Part shown: piece by piece, positions 8,340 through 17,636 of the stretch | How positions within the stretch are numbered: the stretch's first letter is position 1 | How the letters are laid out: the number at the start of each line of letters is the position of its first letter | Origin: JAHFUA01 sp963733935 | Lineage (GTDB): Bacteria; Acidobacteriota; Terriglobia; Terriglobales; Acidobacteriaceae | Length of the DNA: 64,000 bases | NCBI GenBank assembly: GCA_963733935.1 | Contig: CAVTEQ010000005.1 | Span: forward strand, 310,001-374,000 | Direction of reading: 5' to 3' | Made by a program: the position numbers and the translations under genes | The notes under the pieces: model-generated | Databases searched by the model: none | Seen by the model: the letters and a program-made list of their open reading frames with translations, nothing else | What the model was told of the DNA's origin: nothing

Positions 8340-9662
8340 AAGAATGGCCGCGAAGAAGCCGTCGCATGGATGAACGCCTGGCAGGGTGCGAAGAAACTTG
8401 CCGCGGACGAGTGAGTCGAGATCATCCCAGCGAAGTTCGCCTGAGCTCTTGAGCCGCTGCAACTCGTCGCGGCAATCGAGCAGCCGTAAATCGCTGCGAG
8501 CGGCCATCACCTCGTTCACGACATCTTCGTTTTCTTCTCGTTCGAGCGAGCACGTCGAGTACACCAGGCGCCCACCGGGGACGAGATAACCGAGCGCGGA
8601 GCGAAGGATTGCGACCTGCCGGCGGTGCAGGTCGGGTAAATCGTCCGGCTGCAGCCGCCACTTGATCTCGGGATTGCGCGCCAGCGTGCCGGTGCCGGAG
8701 CATGGGACATCGGCGAGCGCGCGGTCGAACTGCGCGGCCAGCGGCAAGGCCTCTGCGTTCGCCGCGATGACGCACACATTGCGCGCCCGCACCAGGCGCC
8801 GAGTCAGCCGTGCGCGCGCCGGGTACAGCTCGGCCGCGACCACCAGCGAAGCGGGATTCAGCTCGGCCATGGCGGAAGTCTTGCCTCCGGGCGCAGCGCA
8901 GCAATCCAGGATGCGACTGCCCTTCCCGACCAACAAAGCGACAAGCTGCGAGGCTTCGTCCTGCAGATAGGCGCGGCCCTCGGCGAAGACGCGAGTCTTG
9001 GTCACGTCACCCGCAGTTACCTCACCCAAAGACACGCGACGAGCTCCGGCCACGAGTGCGCCTGGGGCAAGTTCGATGCCTTCTTTCTGCAATTCCAGTT
9101 CGGCGGCGGCATCGGCCAGGCGCAGTGCCGGCACAGGAATTTCCTGGTCGTAGCGCGCGATCTGCTTAACGGCCTCAAGCCCGTACTCCGCCAACCAGCG
9201 TTCCAGAAGCCACAGCGGGTGCGCGGTGGCAGCGGCGATTCCGGGAAGGGAATCTTCTTCGCTTTTCGCCGGACTCGGTTTAGCCGCGGCAAGCTTGCGC
9301 ATGACCGCATTCACCATCGGCGCACTGAATCGCCGGCCGGATCGTTTGACCAATTCAACCGACTGATCGACGGCGGCATGCGCCGGAACCCTCTCCAGGT
9401 GCGCCAGTTGATAGGCGCCGATGCGGAGGGCGGTGGCTACTTCGCGGTCGAGCTTATGGGGAGGCAGTTTCGACCAGGGGGCAATCATGTCGTCGAGTTG
9501 CGATCGCCAGCGCAGCACGCCCATCACGATCTGCGTGCACAGGGCGCGATCAGCGGGAGAGAGGTCGTGCAATCGGTCGGAGTGCAGAAGTTCGTCGGCG
9601 AACGCACCTTGCTCGACGCGCATCAGGATGTCGAATGCGGCGGATCGGGAAGGCGAGAGCAT
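8328..9662 (-). CDS. rsmB: 16S rRNA (cytosine-967-C5)-methyltransferase
   Basis: This 444-residue RsmB/Sun family enzyme uses SAM to methylate C967 of 16S rRNA in the assembling small subunit. The first 140 residues form a NusB-like RNA-binding domain (AFDILMRVEQGAFADELL). The methyltransferase domain follows, with SAM loop LDCCAAPGGKTSAMAEL, motif IV DVPCSGTGTLARNPE and the catalytic-Cys motif STCSLEREEN. Both cysteines needed for m5C chemistry are present. The last residues and stop are encoded by the right arm of a heptamer repeat. It converges with the PASTA gene. Confidence 0.93.
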   Translation of the reverse strand: MLSPSRSAAFDILMRVEQGAFADELLHSDRLHDLSPADRALCTQIVMGVLRWRSQLDDMIAPWSKLPPHKLDREVATALRIGAYQLAHLERVPAHAAVDQSVELVKRSGRRFSAPMVNAVMRKLAAAKPSPAKSEEDSLPGIAAATAHPLWLLERWLAEYGLEAVKQIARYDQEIPVPALRLADAAAELELQKEGIELAPGALVAGARRVSLGEVTAGDVTKTRVFAEGRAYLQDEASQLVALLVGKGSRILDCCAAPGGKTSAMAELNPASLVVAAELYPARARLTRRLVRARNVCVIAANAEALPLAAQFDRALADVPCSGTGTLARNPEIKWRLQPDDLPDLHRRQVAILRSALGYLVPGGRLVYSTCSLEREENEDVVNEVMAARSDLRLLDCRDELQRLKSSGELRWDDLDSLVRGKFLRTLPGVHPCDGFFAAILSRQ

Positions 9663-9684
9663 TCAATTTGTGGAAGCAGTATGG

Positions 9685-9951
9685 CTAGGCCGCCAGTTCT
9701 CCCGGAGACAGTTCGTCGACGTAGCACCACATCCAGTACTCGCCCGGCTCGATGGAACGAATGAGCGGGTGGCGTGACGAGTGGAAGTGTTTGGTCGCGT
9801 GCTTGTTTTTCGAGGAGTCGCAGCAGCCGACGTGTCCACAGATAAGACAGAGCCGCAGGTGGACCCAGGTGTCGCCCAGTTTCACGCACTCCGGGCACAC
9901 GTGCGTTTTGGTGGTGACGATCTTGATCTGATCGAGGTGCGTGCAATTCAT
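9685..9951 (-). CDS. UBP-type zinc-finger protein
   Basis: This 88-residue protein is one zinc-finger of the UBP (ubiquitin-hydrolase-like) class. It has CTH near the start, CPEC, CLICGHVGCCDSSKNKHA and HFHSSRHPLIRSIEPGEYWMWCY. Bacterial members are stand-alone with unknown partners. I chose the ATG at 9951, which has GAGAGGG upstream and clears the previous gene, instead of the longer frame to 10041. It is translated just after the DUF5996 gene (22-base gap), probably as an operon. Confidence 0.85.
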   Translation of the reverse strand: MNCTHLDQIKIVTTKTHVCPECVKLGDTWVHLRLCLICGHVGCCDSSKNKHATKHFHSSRHPLIRSIEPGEYWMWCYVDELSPGELAA

Positions 9952-9973
9952 CTTTTCACCCTCTCTTCTGCAG

Positions 9974-10906
9974 TCAAGCTGCGGTTGGGCGCATTTCCAG
10001 AGCTTCGCGATCCCAGCGGGCCAGCGTCGCGGCGGCTTCATAGGTGCTTTGCAAAAATTCCAGCAAGGTTCGCTCGGGCGTCGGCGCGTTGCGAACCTCG
10101 TCGTACATCAGCACGAATTCTTTTAACTCGGGATGATAGAACGCCGCCTCGGGTTGGACCTTGCGCGTAGCCAGGCCGGTCGGCTCCGGCGCAGCATAGG
10201 CATAAAAAGCCGGGCCGTCGATGCCCGATCCGCCGGGCCACCATCCCGCGCTGATGACCTCGTGCGAATACGCCTCGCGGGTGATGGCATCGGCGCCTGG
10301 ACGCTCCGGAGCGCGGCGGCCGGAGAAGCGCGTGACCGCCAGGTCGAAACTTCCCCAGAAGAAGTGCACTGGACTGCTCTTGCCCAGAAAGCGTGCGCGG
10401 AACTGCTTGAAGATCGAGTCGCACGAGGCAAGAATCCGCCAGCAGCGATGCGCCGCCTGCGCATCATAAGCCTTGTACTGCCGGTCTTCCGCGAAGGGAA
10501 CCGGATCGGGAACTTCTGCCGGCTTCGGATAGATGGCAACCTGAATGTCGAGCGAGCGCAGCGCGGCCACGAACTCGGAGTAGAAATCCGCCACCGTGCG
10601 CGGCTCCAGGGCGAGCACTTTGCGCCGCCCATCGGAACAGTCGATGAGCAACTGGTGGTCGATGAGGTCGAACTGGATTTCAAAGACGCCGTTGCCGTAA
10701 GGGATCGGCGAAGTGGTCAGGCCACGGGCGCTGACGTAAAGCGGCACATTCCACCAGTGGTTTGTCTTCGGTGTGAGTTCCAAACGTACCTTGCCGACGA
10801 TCTGCGTCCACATGTGCAGGTTGTGGTAGGTTGGCTTCCATTCATTAAGCGGCAGCGCCGGCCAGGCTTCGGACAGGGAGGCGGAAGTAGTACCAGATGC
10901 GCTCAT
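9974..10906 (-). CDS. DUF5996 family protein
   Basis: This 310-residue protein starts with LNEWKPTYHNLHMWTQIVGK and LTPKTNHWWNVPLYVSARGL, which match the DUF5996 family. Function is unknown. It is a soluble protein without signal peptide or membrane helices. It is followed closely by the UBP-type zinc-finger gene on the same strand. I cannot assign a reaction. Confidence 0.82.
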   Translation of the reverse strand: MSASGTTSASLSEAWPALPLNEWKPTYHNLHMWTQIVGKVRLELTPKTNHWWNVPLYVSARGLTTSPIPYGNGVFEIQFDLIDHQLLIDCSDGRRKVLALEPRTVADFYSEFVAALRSLDIQVAIYPKPAEVPDPVPFAEDRQYKAYDAQAAHRCWRILASCDSIFKQFRARFLGKSSPVHFFWGSFDLAVTRFSGRRAPERPGADAITREAYSHEVISAGWWPGGSGIDGPAFYAYAAPEPTGLATRKVQPEAAFYHPELKEFVLMYDEVRNAPTPERTLLEFLQSTYEAAATLARWDREALEMRPTAA

Positions 10907-11064
10907 ATGGCGACTCCCGGGCTGGGATGATGTGGCTAATCTATCATGTCGTACAAGCGGGTTGCCTGGCCCTGCTCGGGTTTGCTATGGTGCAGTCTCG
11001 GCAAAGCGAAAGATCCATTCCGAGCAGCTATAATGTCCGCGTGAGCATCAGAAACTGAAGCTGT

Positions 11065-11259
11065 ATGGATATCGAGAAAACAATTGCCGACGTAGAGTGG
11101 CTGGAGCGTATCCTGGCGCTGCCTGACACCAGAGGTTTTCAGGCAGCCGACCGTGAGGCTGCGAACCGCAGGCATGACGATATCCTTGCTGCCAATCCCT
11201 GGTTCCGCCTGTGGAAGGACTTCGGGGTCTCCACCCGGACATGGTCGGGCCCATCGTAG
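11065..11259 (+). CDS. Small conserved hypothetical protein
   Basis: This 64-residue acidic/helical protein contains IEKTIADVEWLERILALPD followed by NPWFRLWKDFGV. I believe similar short proteins are common in Acidobacteriota, but the ribosome site is weak and the function unknown. It lies alone between the DUF5996 gene and an alpha/beta hydrolase. It could be the first gene of a transcript with the hydrolase, 28 bases downstream. Confidence 0.55.
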   Translation: MDIEKTIADVEWLERILALPDTRGFQAADREAANRRHDDILAANPWFRLWKDFGVSTRTWSGPS

Positions 11260-11287
11260 CTGACCCGCTCCTCTAAAATGGCGCAGC

Positions 11288-11971
11288 ATGTCTGCCGGCG
11301 CCTCCCTCGAGCCCTTTCAGGACGATACTTCCGACCCTCGCGTGCGCGGGTTTCTGCATCGCCCGGAGTCTCCGAATGGCGATGCTCTTGTGCTCACTCA
11401 CAGCGCGGGCGGAAACTCCAGGTCGCCCCTGCTGATCGCCGTGGCTGAAGCCTTGGCCGAATCAGGGCTGACCGTGTTGCGCTGCGATCTGCCGTTTCGC
11501 GAGATGCGTCCGCATGGGCCGCCGGGCGCAGGCAGCGCGGCGCGCGATCGCGAAGGACTGCGGCAAGCGGTAATGTCGCTGCGAAAAATCGTCTCCGGGC
11601 GAGTGTTTCTCGGCGGACACTCCTACGGCGGACGCCAGGCCAGCATGCTGGCCGCCGATGACCCTGACGTAGCCGCCGCCCTGCTGTTGCTTTCCTACCC
11701 GTTGCACCCGCCACGACGTCCCACGCAATTGCGCACTGGGCATTTCTCCAGGCTGCGGCTACCCTCGCTGTTTGTTCAAGGAACGCGAGACGAGTTCGCA
11801 TCCGTCGAGGAGATCACCTCAGCGCTGCTATTAATCCCGGCGCGTACCAAGTTGCTGGTGATCGACGGCGCGGGCCACAGCCTGGCTGCGCGCGGTGAAC
11901 TAGCGGAGGTCGCGGCGAAAGTAAAAGACGCCTTCCAGGAATTCCTCGCCTTCTACAATTCAGACGCATAG
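11288..11971 (+). CDS. Alpha/beta hydrolase (KANL3/TEX30-like)
   Basis: This 227-residue hydrolase has the nucleophile elbow GGHSYGGRQ (S112), a probable acid in GTRDEFASVEE (about residue 170) and the catalytic His in DGAGHSLA (about 198). The start VLTHSAGGNSRSPLL forms the oxyanion region. The KANL3/TEX30 subgroup has no firm substrate in bacteria, although the fold performs ester hydrolysis. It is cytoplasmic, with no signal peptide. Confidence 0.85.
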   Translation: MSAGASLEPFQDDTSDPRVRGFLHRPESPNGDALVLTHSAGGNSRSPLLIAVAEALAESGLTVLRCDLPFREMRPHGPPGAGSAARDREGLRQAVMSLRKIVSGRVFLGGHSYGGRQASMLAADDPDVAAALLLLSYPLHPPRRPTQLRTGHFSRLRLPSLFVQGTRDEFASVEEITSALLLIPARTKLLVIDGAGHSLAARGELAEVAAKVKDAFQEFLAFYNSDA

Positions 11972-12130
11972 ACGCAAACACAAGGTCCCTCGGCTCGGGA
12001 TGACAATCGAGGAGGCGTTGCATGCAGGGCCGAAGCCCGGTTCCACCCGCAAGAGCTGGACGTCGCCGGTGAAGCATCTTTCGGCATCCTCCGCAGGCTG
12101 CTCGCAATCGAAGGTGAAGCAGGAGGCCTC

Positions 12131-12880
12131 ATGCGCTGGCTGGTTTTGCTGTTGCTGTGTTTCCTCGCCATGTCCGTTTTTGCCGCCGATGGCAAGCAAG
12201 TTTCCTACAAGAGCGGGAACGAAACCGTCAGCGGAATGCTGTACGCGCCTGCGGGCCAGGGGCCGTTCCCGGGGCTGGTGGTGATCCATGAATGGTGGGG
12301 GCTGAACGACTGGGTGAAGGAGCAGGCATCGAAGCTCGCCGACCAAGGTTACGTCACGCTGGCGGTGGACTTGTATCGCGGAAAAGTGGCGGCCACTTCC
12401 GATGAGGCGCACGAACTCAGCCGCGGACTGCCGCACGACCGCGCCGACCGCGACTTGCTGGCCGCCGCTGAATATCTGCGATCGTTGAAGAACGTGGCGC
12501 CCACGCGCGTTGGCTCCATCGGCTGGTGCATGGGCGGAGGATATTCGCTCGACCTGGCGATTGCCGATCCAAAACTGGCAGCCAGCGTGATCAACTACGG
12601 ACATCTGGCCACTTCGGCGGACAGTCTGAGGAACATTCACGCCGCGATCCTGGGTATCTTCGGCGGGCAAGACCGCGGCATCCCGGTGAGCGACGTAAAG
12701 AACTTCGAGCAGCAGGTGAAGCAGTTCGGCAAGCCTATCGAAGTCGTGATCTTTCCCGATGCCGGGCACGCTTTCGAGAATGCCACTAACAAGACAGCTT
12801 ACCGAGCGGAGGACGCAGCTCAGGCGTGGACAAAGACGATCGTGTTTCTGCGGCGCACGCTGCAGGAGGGTAGTCGTTAG
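12131..12880 (+). CDS. Dienelactone hydrolase family protein, exported
   Basis: This 249-residue protein begins with a signal peptide (residues 1-19, ending VFAAD), so it probably acts in the periplasm. The dienelactone hydrolase triad is visible: C133 in GWCMGGG, D181 in GGQDRG and H213 in DAGHAFEN. E54 in IHEWWGLND is the residue that activates the Cys in this family. True carboxymethylenebutenolidase activity is not assured, since the family also includes general esterases and hydrolases. It stands alone behind the other hydrolase gene. Confidence 0.87.
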   Translation: MRWLVLLLLCFLAMSVFAADGKQVSYKSGNETVSGMLYAPAGQGPFPGLVVIHEWWGLNDWVKEQASKLADQGYVTLAVDLYRGKVAATSDEAHELSRGLPHDRADRDLLAAAEYLRSLKNVAPTRVGSIGWCMGGGYSLDLAIADPKLAASVINYGHLATSADSLRNIHAAILGIFGGQDRGIPVSDVKNFEQQVKQFGKPIEVVIFPDAGHAFENATNKTAYRAEDAAQAWTKTIVFLRRTLQEGSR

Positions 12881-12940
12881 GCAAGCGCTGCCGAGGCAAT
12901 GATCCCGGAGAACCTAGGCGACGGAGGTACGATCGCCAGT

Positions 12941-13186
12941 CTACGGCCAGCGCTTGCTGCTGTCGCCGTTGGAGGGTCCTGCGACCGGCAGGACGTCCAG
13001 CATCGGCTCTTCCAGGTTCACGCCGGCAACATCGACGTGGCGCTGCAGCGATTCCGCCGCTCGCGCTGACTGTCCCTGGCCTTCGTCTTCCATAATGCGC
13101 GCCGCCACCTTCAGCATTTTGATCTCGCGGGTCAGCTTCTCGATCTCGGCTTCCTTTTCACGCAAAACGTTCTGGATGGTTTTCAT
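12941..13186 (-). CDS. Small coiled-coil protein, conserved hypothetical
   Basis: This 81-residue protein has a first half (about 1-35) that is a charged coiled coil (VLREKEAEIEKLTREIKMLK), followed by a Pro/Asp-rich, probably unfolded tail. A GAGGGGG ribosome site stands just before the ATG. Proteins opening MKTIQ-VLREKE are familiar from Acidobacteriota, but their role is unknown. The divergent gene is the GAF-TonB fusion. Confidence 0.72.
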   Translation of the reverse strand: MKTIQNVLREKEAEIEKLTREIKMLKVAARIMEDEGQGQSARAAESLQRHVDVAGVNLEEPMLDVLPVAGPSNGDSSKRWP

Positions 13187-13350
13187 GAGCCCCCTCGATC
13201 CCGACTATAAGCGGGGCTATACCGCTGTGGGACATGACCGAGGTGCAGCGTCCCCTGGAAGGCCGGCCGGCCCTTTTGGCATGTCTTTCCCATCGGCTAC
13301 TTGATACGATGTTGGCATCCCCCAGTGTATCTTGACGGGAGAAGTAACGA

Positions 13351-15048
13351 ATGGGCCCGGCCCACGGACCAGCCACATCGGAGTTAGAGCAGGCGCGCAC
13401 GGCGCCGGAGTTCGGAGCGCACACTCCGCTGGCGGAGAAGCTGCTGGCAGTGGCCATCCGCGCGCAAAATTTCACCGGCTCGAGCGGTGTCGCCATTGCG
13501 CTTACCGAAGGCGCGGATATGGTCTGCCGCGCGAGTTGGGGCACCAGCGCGCCCGACGTGGGCGCCAAGCTCAGCATCGATCACGGCTTCACCGGGCTGT
13601 GCGCACGCACCGGCGAGCCGCTTCGCTGTGACGATGCGCAGAGCGATCCGCGGGTGGATCCGGAGGCTTGCCGGGCACTGGGAATCAGCGCCATCGCCGT
13701 GGCTCCTGTGCGTCGCGGGCTGAAAGTGGTGGGCGTGATCGCCGCCTTTTCCGATACGCCCAACGCCTTTACCGACAAGCATCTCCTCATCCTCACCACG
13801 CTTTCCGAAGTCATCGTGGAACTTCTCGACGAGACCCAGGCGGCTTCGCCCGCGGGCCATGCGGCGGACCAGCACGGCCTGGAAGCGGTCGCGCCGGCGG
13901 CAGTGGCGGTCCTGGATCAGGGAGTTGTCGCGCCGACCCAGGGGGTGGAGTCGGCAGCGGTATTCGAAGATGACCTCTTTTCTGAGGTAAGCGGGCCACC
14001 CGCGAAGATGCCGGCCGAGGCGCGGGATCAGCGAAAAACGCCGGCCGGAGCCTCGGAAACCAGATTTGAGCCCGCCGTGGTCGTTCCGCCGCCGCGGCAG
14101 TCTTCTGCCATGCCTGCACCCCCGCCGGCGTACGACGGCGCTGCGGACCTGTTCGAGCTTCCGCGCAAGCAAAAAGACGACATTGCTCCGGTACCCGTGG
14201 CGCAAGATCGCGGCGAGAAAGCTGGGACCACCAGCTCTGTGCGCCTCGTGCCCTTGCGGCAACCCTCCACGGATTCTGTTCCCGAGCTGACCTTCAGCGG
14301 CTACGAATCCCTGGCGGCGCCTCGGCGCTGGTGGCTGGTGGCGGCGATTCTGATCCTATTGGCTCTGATCGGGTGGGGCGGCTGGCGGTGGTATGCCGGC
14401 AGAAGCGCCCGCATGGCCGCGGCGGCCGCTCCGGCGCTGTCTCCGACTTCCGCGCTCCCAACCAGCCAGATGTCCGAGCTGAAGCCCGCGGACTCCACCC
14501 CGGTCGAAACCAAGCGGAGCGCGTTCACTCCGGCGCCGTCGACTGCATCCCCGGCGAAGGCGGTAGCAGCTTCCGAAGTGCCCGATGATGTAACCGTCCG
14601 CCACGTCCCCGAGGCGGTGATCGAAACGGACGCGCCGGTCCGCCGGCCCACGGCAGGGGGCAAGTCTCGCGCGCAGGTACCCGAAGCGCAGGCCCCACAG
14701 TTGGCGTTGTCATCTCCGGAACTGCCGGTTCTGAGCAAGCCCTCACCCTCAATTGTTGCGGCGCCGGTATCCCATATGATTCCGGCGCAACTGGTCACGC
14801 GCATGGCCCCCGCTTATCCGGAAGCGGCTCGCCGCATGAACATCTCCGGCAAAGTGGTGTTGAAAGCAACCATCACCAGGACTGGGAGTGTAGGCAACCT
14901 CGAGTGGGTAAGCGGCAACGAGTTGTTCCGTCCCGGTGCCCTCGCCGCCGTCAAGCAGTGGCGCTATAAGCCCGCCACCCTGAACGGCCAGTCCATCGAG
15001 TCCGAATTGCAGATCGTTCTCCAGTTCAAGCCTCAGACAGGCCACTAA
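13351..15048 (+). CDS. GAF domain - transmembrane - TonB C-terminal domain fusion
   Basis: This 565-residue protein has an N-terminal GAF domain (about 25-160, e.g. GFTGLCARTGEPLRC and VAPVRRGLKVVGVIAAFSD). A long Pro/Ala/Glu-rich linker follows, then one transmembrane helix at 327-348 and a second Pro-rich linker. It ends in a TonB C-terminal domain (about 478-565, with MAPAYPEAARRMNISGKVVL and AVKQWRYKPATLNG). The topology places GAF in the cytoplasm and the TonB domain in the periplasm. TonB domains transmit proton-motive energy to outer-membrane receptors; a ligand-binding GAF on the inside suggests signal-dependent coupling, which is inference. No ExbB/ExbD are nearby. Confidence 0.88.
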   Translation: MGPAHGPATSELEQARTAPEFGAHTPLAEKLLAVAIRAQNFTGSSGVAIALTEGADMVCRASWGTSAPDVGAKLSIDHGFTGLCARTGEPLRCDDAQSDPRVDPEACRALGISAIAVAPVRRGLKVVGVIAAFSDTPNAFTDKHLLILTTLSEVIVELLDETQAASPAGHAADQHGLEAVAPAAVAVLDQGVVAPTQGVESAAVFEDDLFSEVSGPPAKMPAEARDQRKTPAGASETRFEPAVVVPPPRQSSAMPAPPPAYDGAADLFELPRKQKDDIAPVPVAQDRGEKAGTTSSVRLVPLRQPSTDSVPELTFSGYESLAAPRRWWLVAAILILLALIGWGGWRWYAGRSARMAAAAAPALSPTSALPTSQMSELKPADSTPVETKRSAFTPAPSTASPAKAVAASEVPDDVTVRHVPEAVIETDAPVRRPTAGGKSRAQVPEAQAPQLALSSPELPVLSKPSPSIVAAPVSHMIPAQLVTRMAPAYPEAARRMNISGKVVLKATITRTGSVGNLEWVSGNELFRPGALAAVKQWRYKPATLNGQSIESELQIVLQFKPQTGH

Positions 15049-15138
15049 GAGCAACCCGCCTCTGTAGCATCGGTGCGGAGATGTCGTGGCATCGGCTCTT
15101 CTGCTACAGTAAACGTCTTTGCCGGGTGGAGTTGCTGC

Positions 15139-16104
15139 ATGAAAATCGCCAAGGACGTTGCGGAACTGATCGGAAACACCCCTCTGGTATACCTCAACAA
15201 AGTCACCGCCGGCTGCCAGGCGCGAATCGCCGCCAAGCTGGAAAGCTTCAATCCCTGCCACAGCGTGAAGGACAGGATCGGCGTCAGCATGATCGATGAA
15301 GCCGAGCGCCAGGGAAAGATCACGCCCGGCCGAACGGTGCTGATCGAGCCCACCAGTGGCAACACCGGAATCGGGCTGGCGTTCGTGGCCGCGGTCCGTG
15401 GCTATCGGCTGATTCTCACCATGCCGGACACCATGAGCTTGGAGCGCCGCGTGCTGTTGCGTGCCTTCGGCGCCGAGGTGGTGCTGACGCCGGGCGTCAA
15501 GGGCATGCGCGGCGCTTTGGCCAAGGCCGAAGAGATTCTGGCCGCCACTCCCAACGGTTTCATGCCGCAGCAGTTCGCCAATCCTGCGAATCCGAAGATC
15601 CACCGCGAGACGACCGGCCCCGAGATCTGGAACGACACCGACGGCAAGGTGGACATTTTGATTTCGGGCGTGGGTACCGGCGGCACCCTGACTGGCGTGG
15701 GCGAGTACATCAAGCCGAAGAAGCCGAGCTTCCGCATCGTGGCCGTCGAGCCATCGGAAAGCCCCGTGCTTTCGGGCGGACAGCCCGGCCCGCACAAAAC
15801 CCAGGGCATCGGCGCGGGATTCGTCCCCGAGATTCTGCGAACCGATCTGATCGATGAAATTGTCACCGTGAACAACGACGACTCCGTCGCCATGGCTCGC
15901 CGGCTGGCGCGCGAAGAGGGACTGCTGGTCGGGATCTCATCGGGCGCCGCGGTGGTGGCGGCCGTGCGCGTCGCCCAACGCCCGGAAAATGCCGGCAAGC
16001 TGGTGGTGGTAGTAATTCCTGACTTCGGTGAGCGCTATCTCTCCAGCATCCTGTTCGAGAGCCTTCAGAAGGAAGCCCGCGAGATGGAGGCGGTCGCGGT
16101 TTAG
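15139..16104 (+). CDS. cysK: Cysteine synthase A (O-acetylserine sulfhydrylase)
   Basis: This 321-residue PLP enzyme makes cysteine from O-acetylserine and sulfide. It shows IGNTPLVYLNKV, the PLP lysine K44 in HSVKDRIG, the substrate loop PTSGNTGIGLAFVA and the phosphate-binding GVGTGGTLTGVG. The final segment LVGISSGAAVVAA also fits CysK/CysM. The start at 15139 has GGTGGAG upstream and matches the family; the longer frame from 15073 adds an unrelated leader. A rhodanese gene lies convergent downstream, consistent with sulfur handling nearby but not co-transcribed. Confidence 0.93.
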   Translation: MKIAKDVAELIGNTPLVYLNKVTAGCQARIAAKLESFNPCHSVKDRIGVSMIDEAERQGKITPGRTVLIEPTSGNTGIGLAFVAAVRGYRLILTMPDTMSLERRVLLRAFGAEVVLTPGVKGMRGALAKAEEILAATPNGFMPQQFANPANPKIHRETTGPEIWNDTDGKVDILISGVGTGGTLTGVGEYIKPKKPSFRIVAVEPSESPVLSGGQPGPHKTQGIGAGFVPEILRTDLIDEIVTVNNDDSVAMARRLAREEGLLVGISSGAAVVAAVRVAQRPENAGKLVVVVIPDFGERYLSSILFESLQKEAREMEAVAV

Positions 16105-16139
16105 TGCCTAGTCGCGGCTGGAGGCGCGCGGGTCCGGAA

Positions 16140-16592
16140 CTAGGAGGTTCTAGTGTCCAAGTGGAAAGACTCTTCGTACGGCACAACCGGATAGCCCTTC
16201 GCTTTCCACCCTGCCAGCCCATCTTTGAGGAATTTCATCCGCAAGAAATGCTCGGCTTGAGCTCGATCCAAGACGCGCCGGCTGGTTTCATCGCCTGGGC
16301 AGGTACAGTAAACGACCGAGTCTTTATCTCTGGGGATGAGTGACGGGTCCTGAAGCAGGTCTTTGGGTGGAATCCTGGTTGCGCCGGGAATCATCTCGGA
16401 GTTGGCCAACAAGTCCAGCGGCTGCCGAACATCGTAGAGAAGCACCTTCTGGCTTGAGGCCAGCAATGCATGCAGGCCCTCTGGGGTGATGCTGTGCAAC
16501 TCCAGCTCACGCGTGTCTTTCCTGCGTTTGATCCAAATTACGATCACGAAACCGGCCATTACGACGCAAACGGCAATCAGGGTGAGAGGCAT
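16140..16592 (-). CDS. Membrane-anchored rhodanese-like protein
   Basis: This 150-residue protein has an N-terminal helix (about 3-21) anchoring it, followed by a rhodanese domain (about 30-140). The active-site loop is VVYCTCPGDETS, with C96 the likely sulfur carrier, and FLKDGLAGWKAKGYPV is the usual closing strand. Rhodaneses move sulfane sulfur; the acceptor is unknown. GAGGAG lies before the ATG. It is convergent with cysK. Confidence 0.87.
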   Translation of the reverse strand: MPLTLIAVCVVMAGFVIVIWIKRRKDTRELELHSITPEGLHALLASSQKVLLYDVRQPLDLLANSEMIPGATRIPPKDLLQDPSLIPRDKDSVVYCTCPGDETSRRVLDRAQAEHFLRMKFLKDGLAGWKAKGYPVVPYEESFHLDTRTS

Positions 16593-16669
16593 CCGCGTTT
16601 CTCCTCAACAGTCCTAAGAGATTCTTCAAGGGAAGGGAAGGATTCTTCCCCGACAGTCACTTTTGGGAT

Positions 16670-17509
16670 TTAGTAGCGCTGGTAGCCCATCAGCATAAGT
16701 GTTCGCTGCGAGAAGGGCACATAAAGCAGCGCCGCCGTAGCGGCGAAGGCCAGCCCGATTCCGAGTTGGTGAACGGCGAGAAAGGGCGCCAGGGCCCAGA
16801 GTTCGTCCAGCGGAAAGATGAAGGGAAACAGCTTGCGGAATTTTACCTGCAAGCTTCTGGAATCGAAGCCCACGGCCGCCAGCAGATAGAGCCGCGTGGG
16901 AATGCCGACTGCGGCCGTCACCAGCACCAGAGCCACGATCCAGTACGAACGCGAGACCATCGGCGCCACAATCTTTTCGATGGAGCCCAGCTTCGCCAGC
17001 GAGATCAGGTAGAAGCAGACATACATCACCTGAATCAGCGCAAACAGCACGCGCACCATGTCGCGCGAGACGCTCGGCAGCTCGTCCGGATGCGTCAGCA
17101 ATGACGAGCGGCTGGCGGAGGTTTCGCTCGGCGCTTGCGGGGAAGCTGGGACCGCCGTCGGCTCGCCGCCCGCGATCTCGACGGGCGCGATAAAGCGGTA
17201 GCCGCGGCGGGCCAGCGTCTCGATGAAGCGGGGATTCGAGGCAACGTCGTCCAGCGCATCCCGCAGCTTGTTCACCACCGTATTGAGGCTATGGTCATAA
17301 TCCACAAACGTATCGTCCGACCACAGCGCCTGCCGGATTTCTTCCCGCGTGATGATCGTCCCCGGCCGCTCGAGAAGCAGCAGCAGCACCCGAAACGGCT
17401 GCTCTTGCAGCTTCACCTTGCGACCGTTCTTGCGCAGCTCCCCTGCGGCCGCGTCGGCCTGGTAGAGACCGAATCGGAAAATGCGTTTTTCGCCGCTAAC
17501 AGGCTGCAT
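16670..17509 (-). CDS. Winged-helix (OmpR/CadC-type) DNA-binding protein with membrane helices
   Basis: This 279-residue protein has an N-terminal winged-helix domain (about 8-105). It contains LYQADAAAGELRKNG, VLLLLLERPGTIITREEIR, YDHSLNTVVNKLRDAL and ETLARRGYRFIAPV, the Trans_reg_C signature. A Pro-rich linker leads to about four hydrophobic helices (from roughly residue 155 on). The arrangement resembles CadC/ToxR one-component regulators but lacks a clear periplasmic sensor domain, so sensing would have to be within the membrane. I use the ATG at 17509; a GTG six bases upstream is possible. Confidence 0.83.
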   Translation of the reverse strand: MQPVSGEKRIFRFGLYQADAAAGELRKNGRKVKLQEQPFRVLLLLLERPGTIITREEIRQALWSDDTFVDYDHSLNTVVNKLRDALDDVASNPRFIETLARRGYRFIAPVEIAGGEPTAVPASPQAPSETSASRSSLLTHPDELPSVSRDMVRVLFALIQVMYVCFYLISLAKLGSIEKIVAPMVSRSYWIVALVLVTAAVGIPTRLYLLAAVGFDSRSLQVKFRKLFPFIFPLDELWALAPFLAVHQLGIGLAFAATAALLYVPFSQRTLMLMGYQRY

Positions 17510-17636
17510 GGCCACGCCGGAGGAGCTAAGTTTACACGGCGCGCAGGGGCTCGCAAGTTAGCAGGCCGGGGAGATTAGTTGTGTAAATGCCTGTTCTCGA
17601 CAGTCATGCCCGGTTGATTCGTATATCCTCGTGCCC

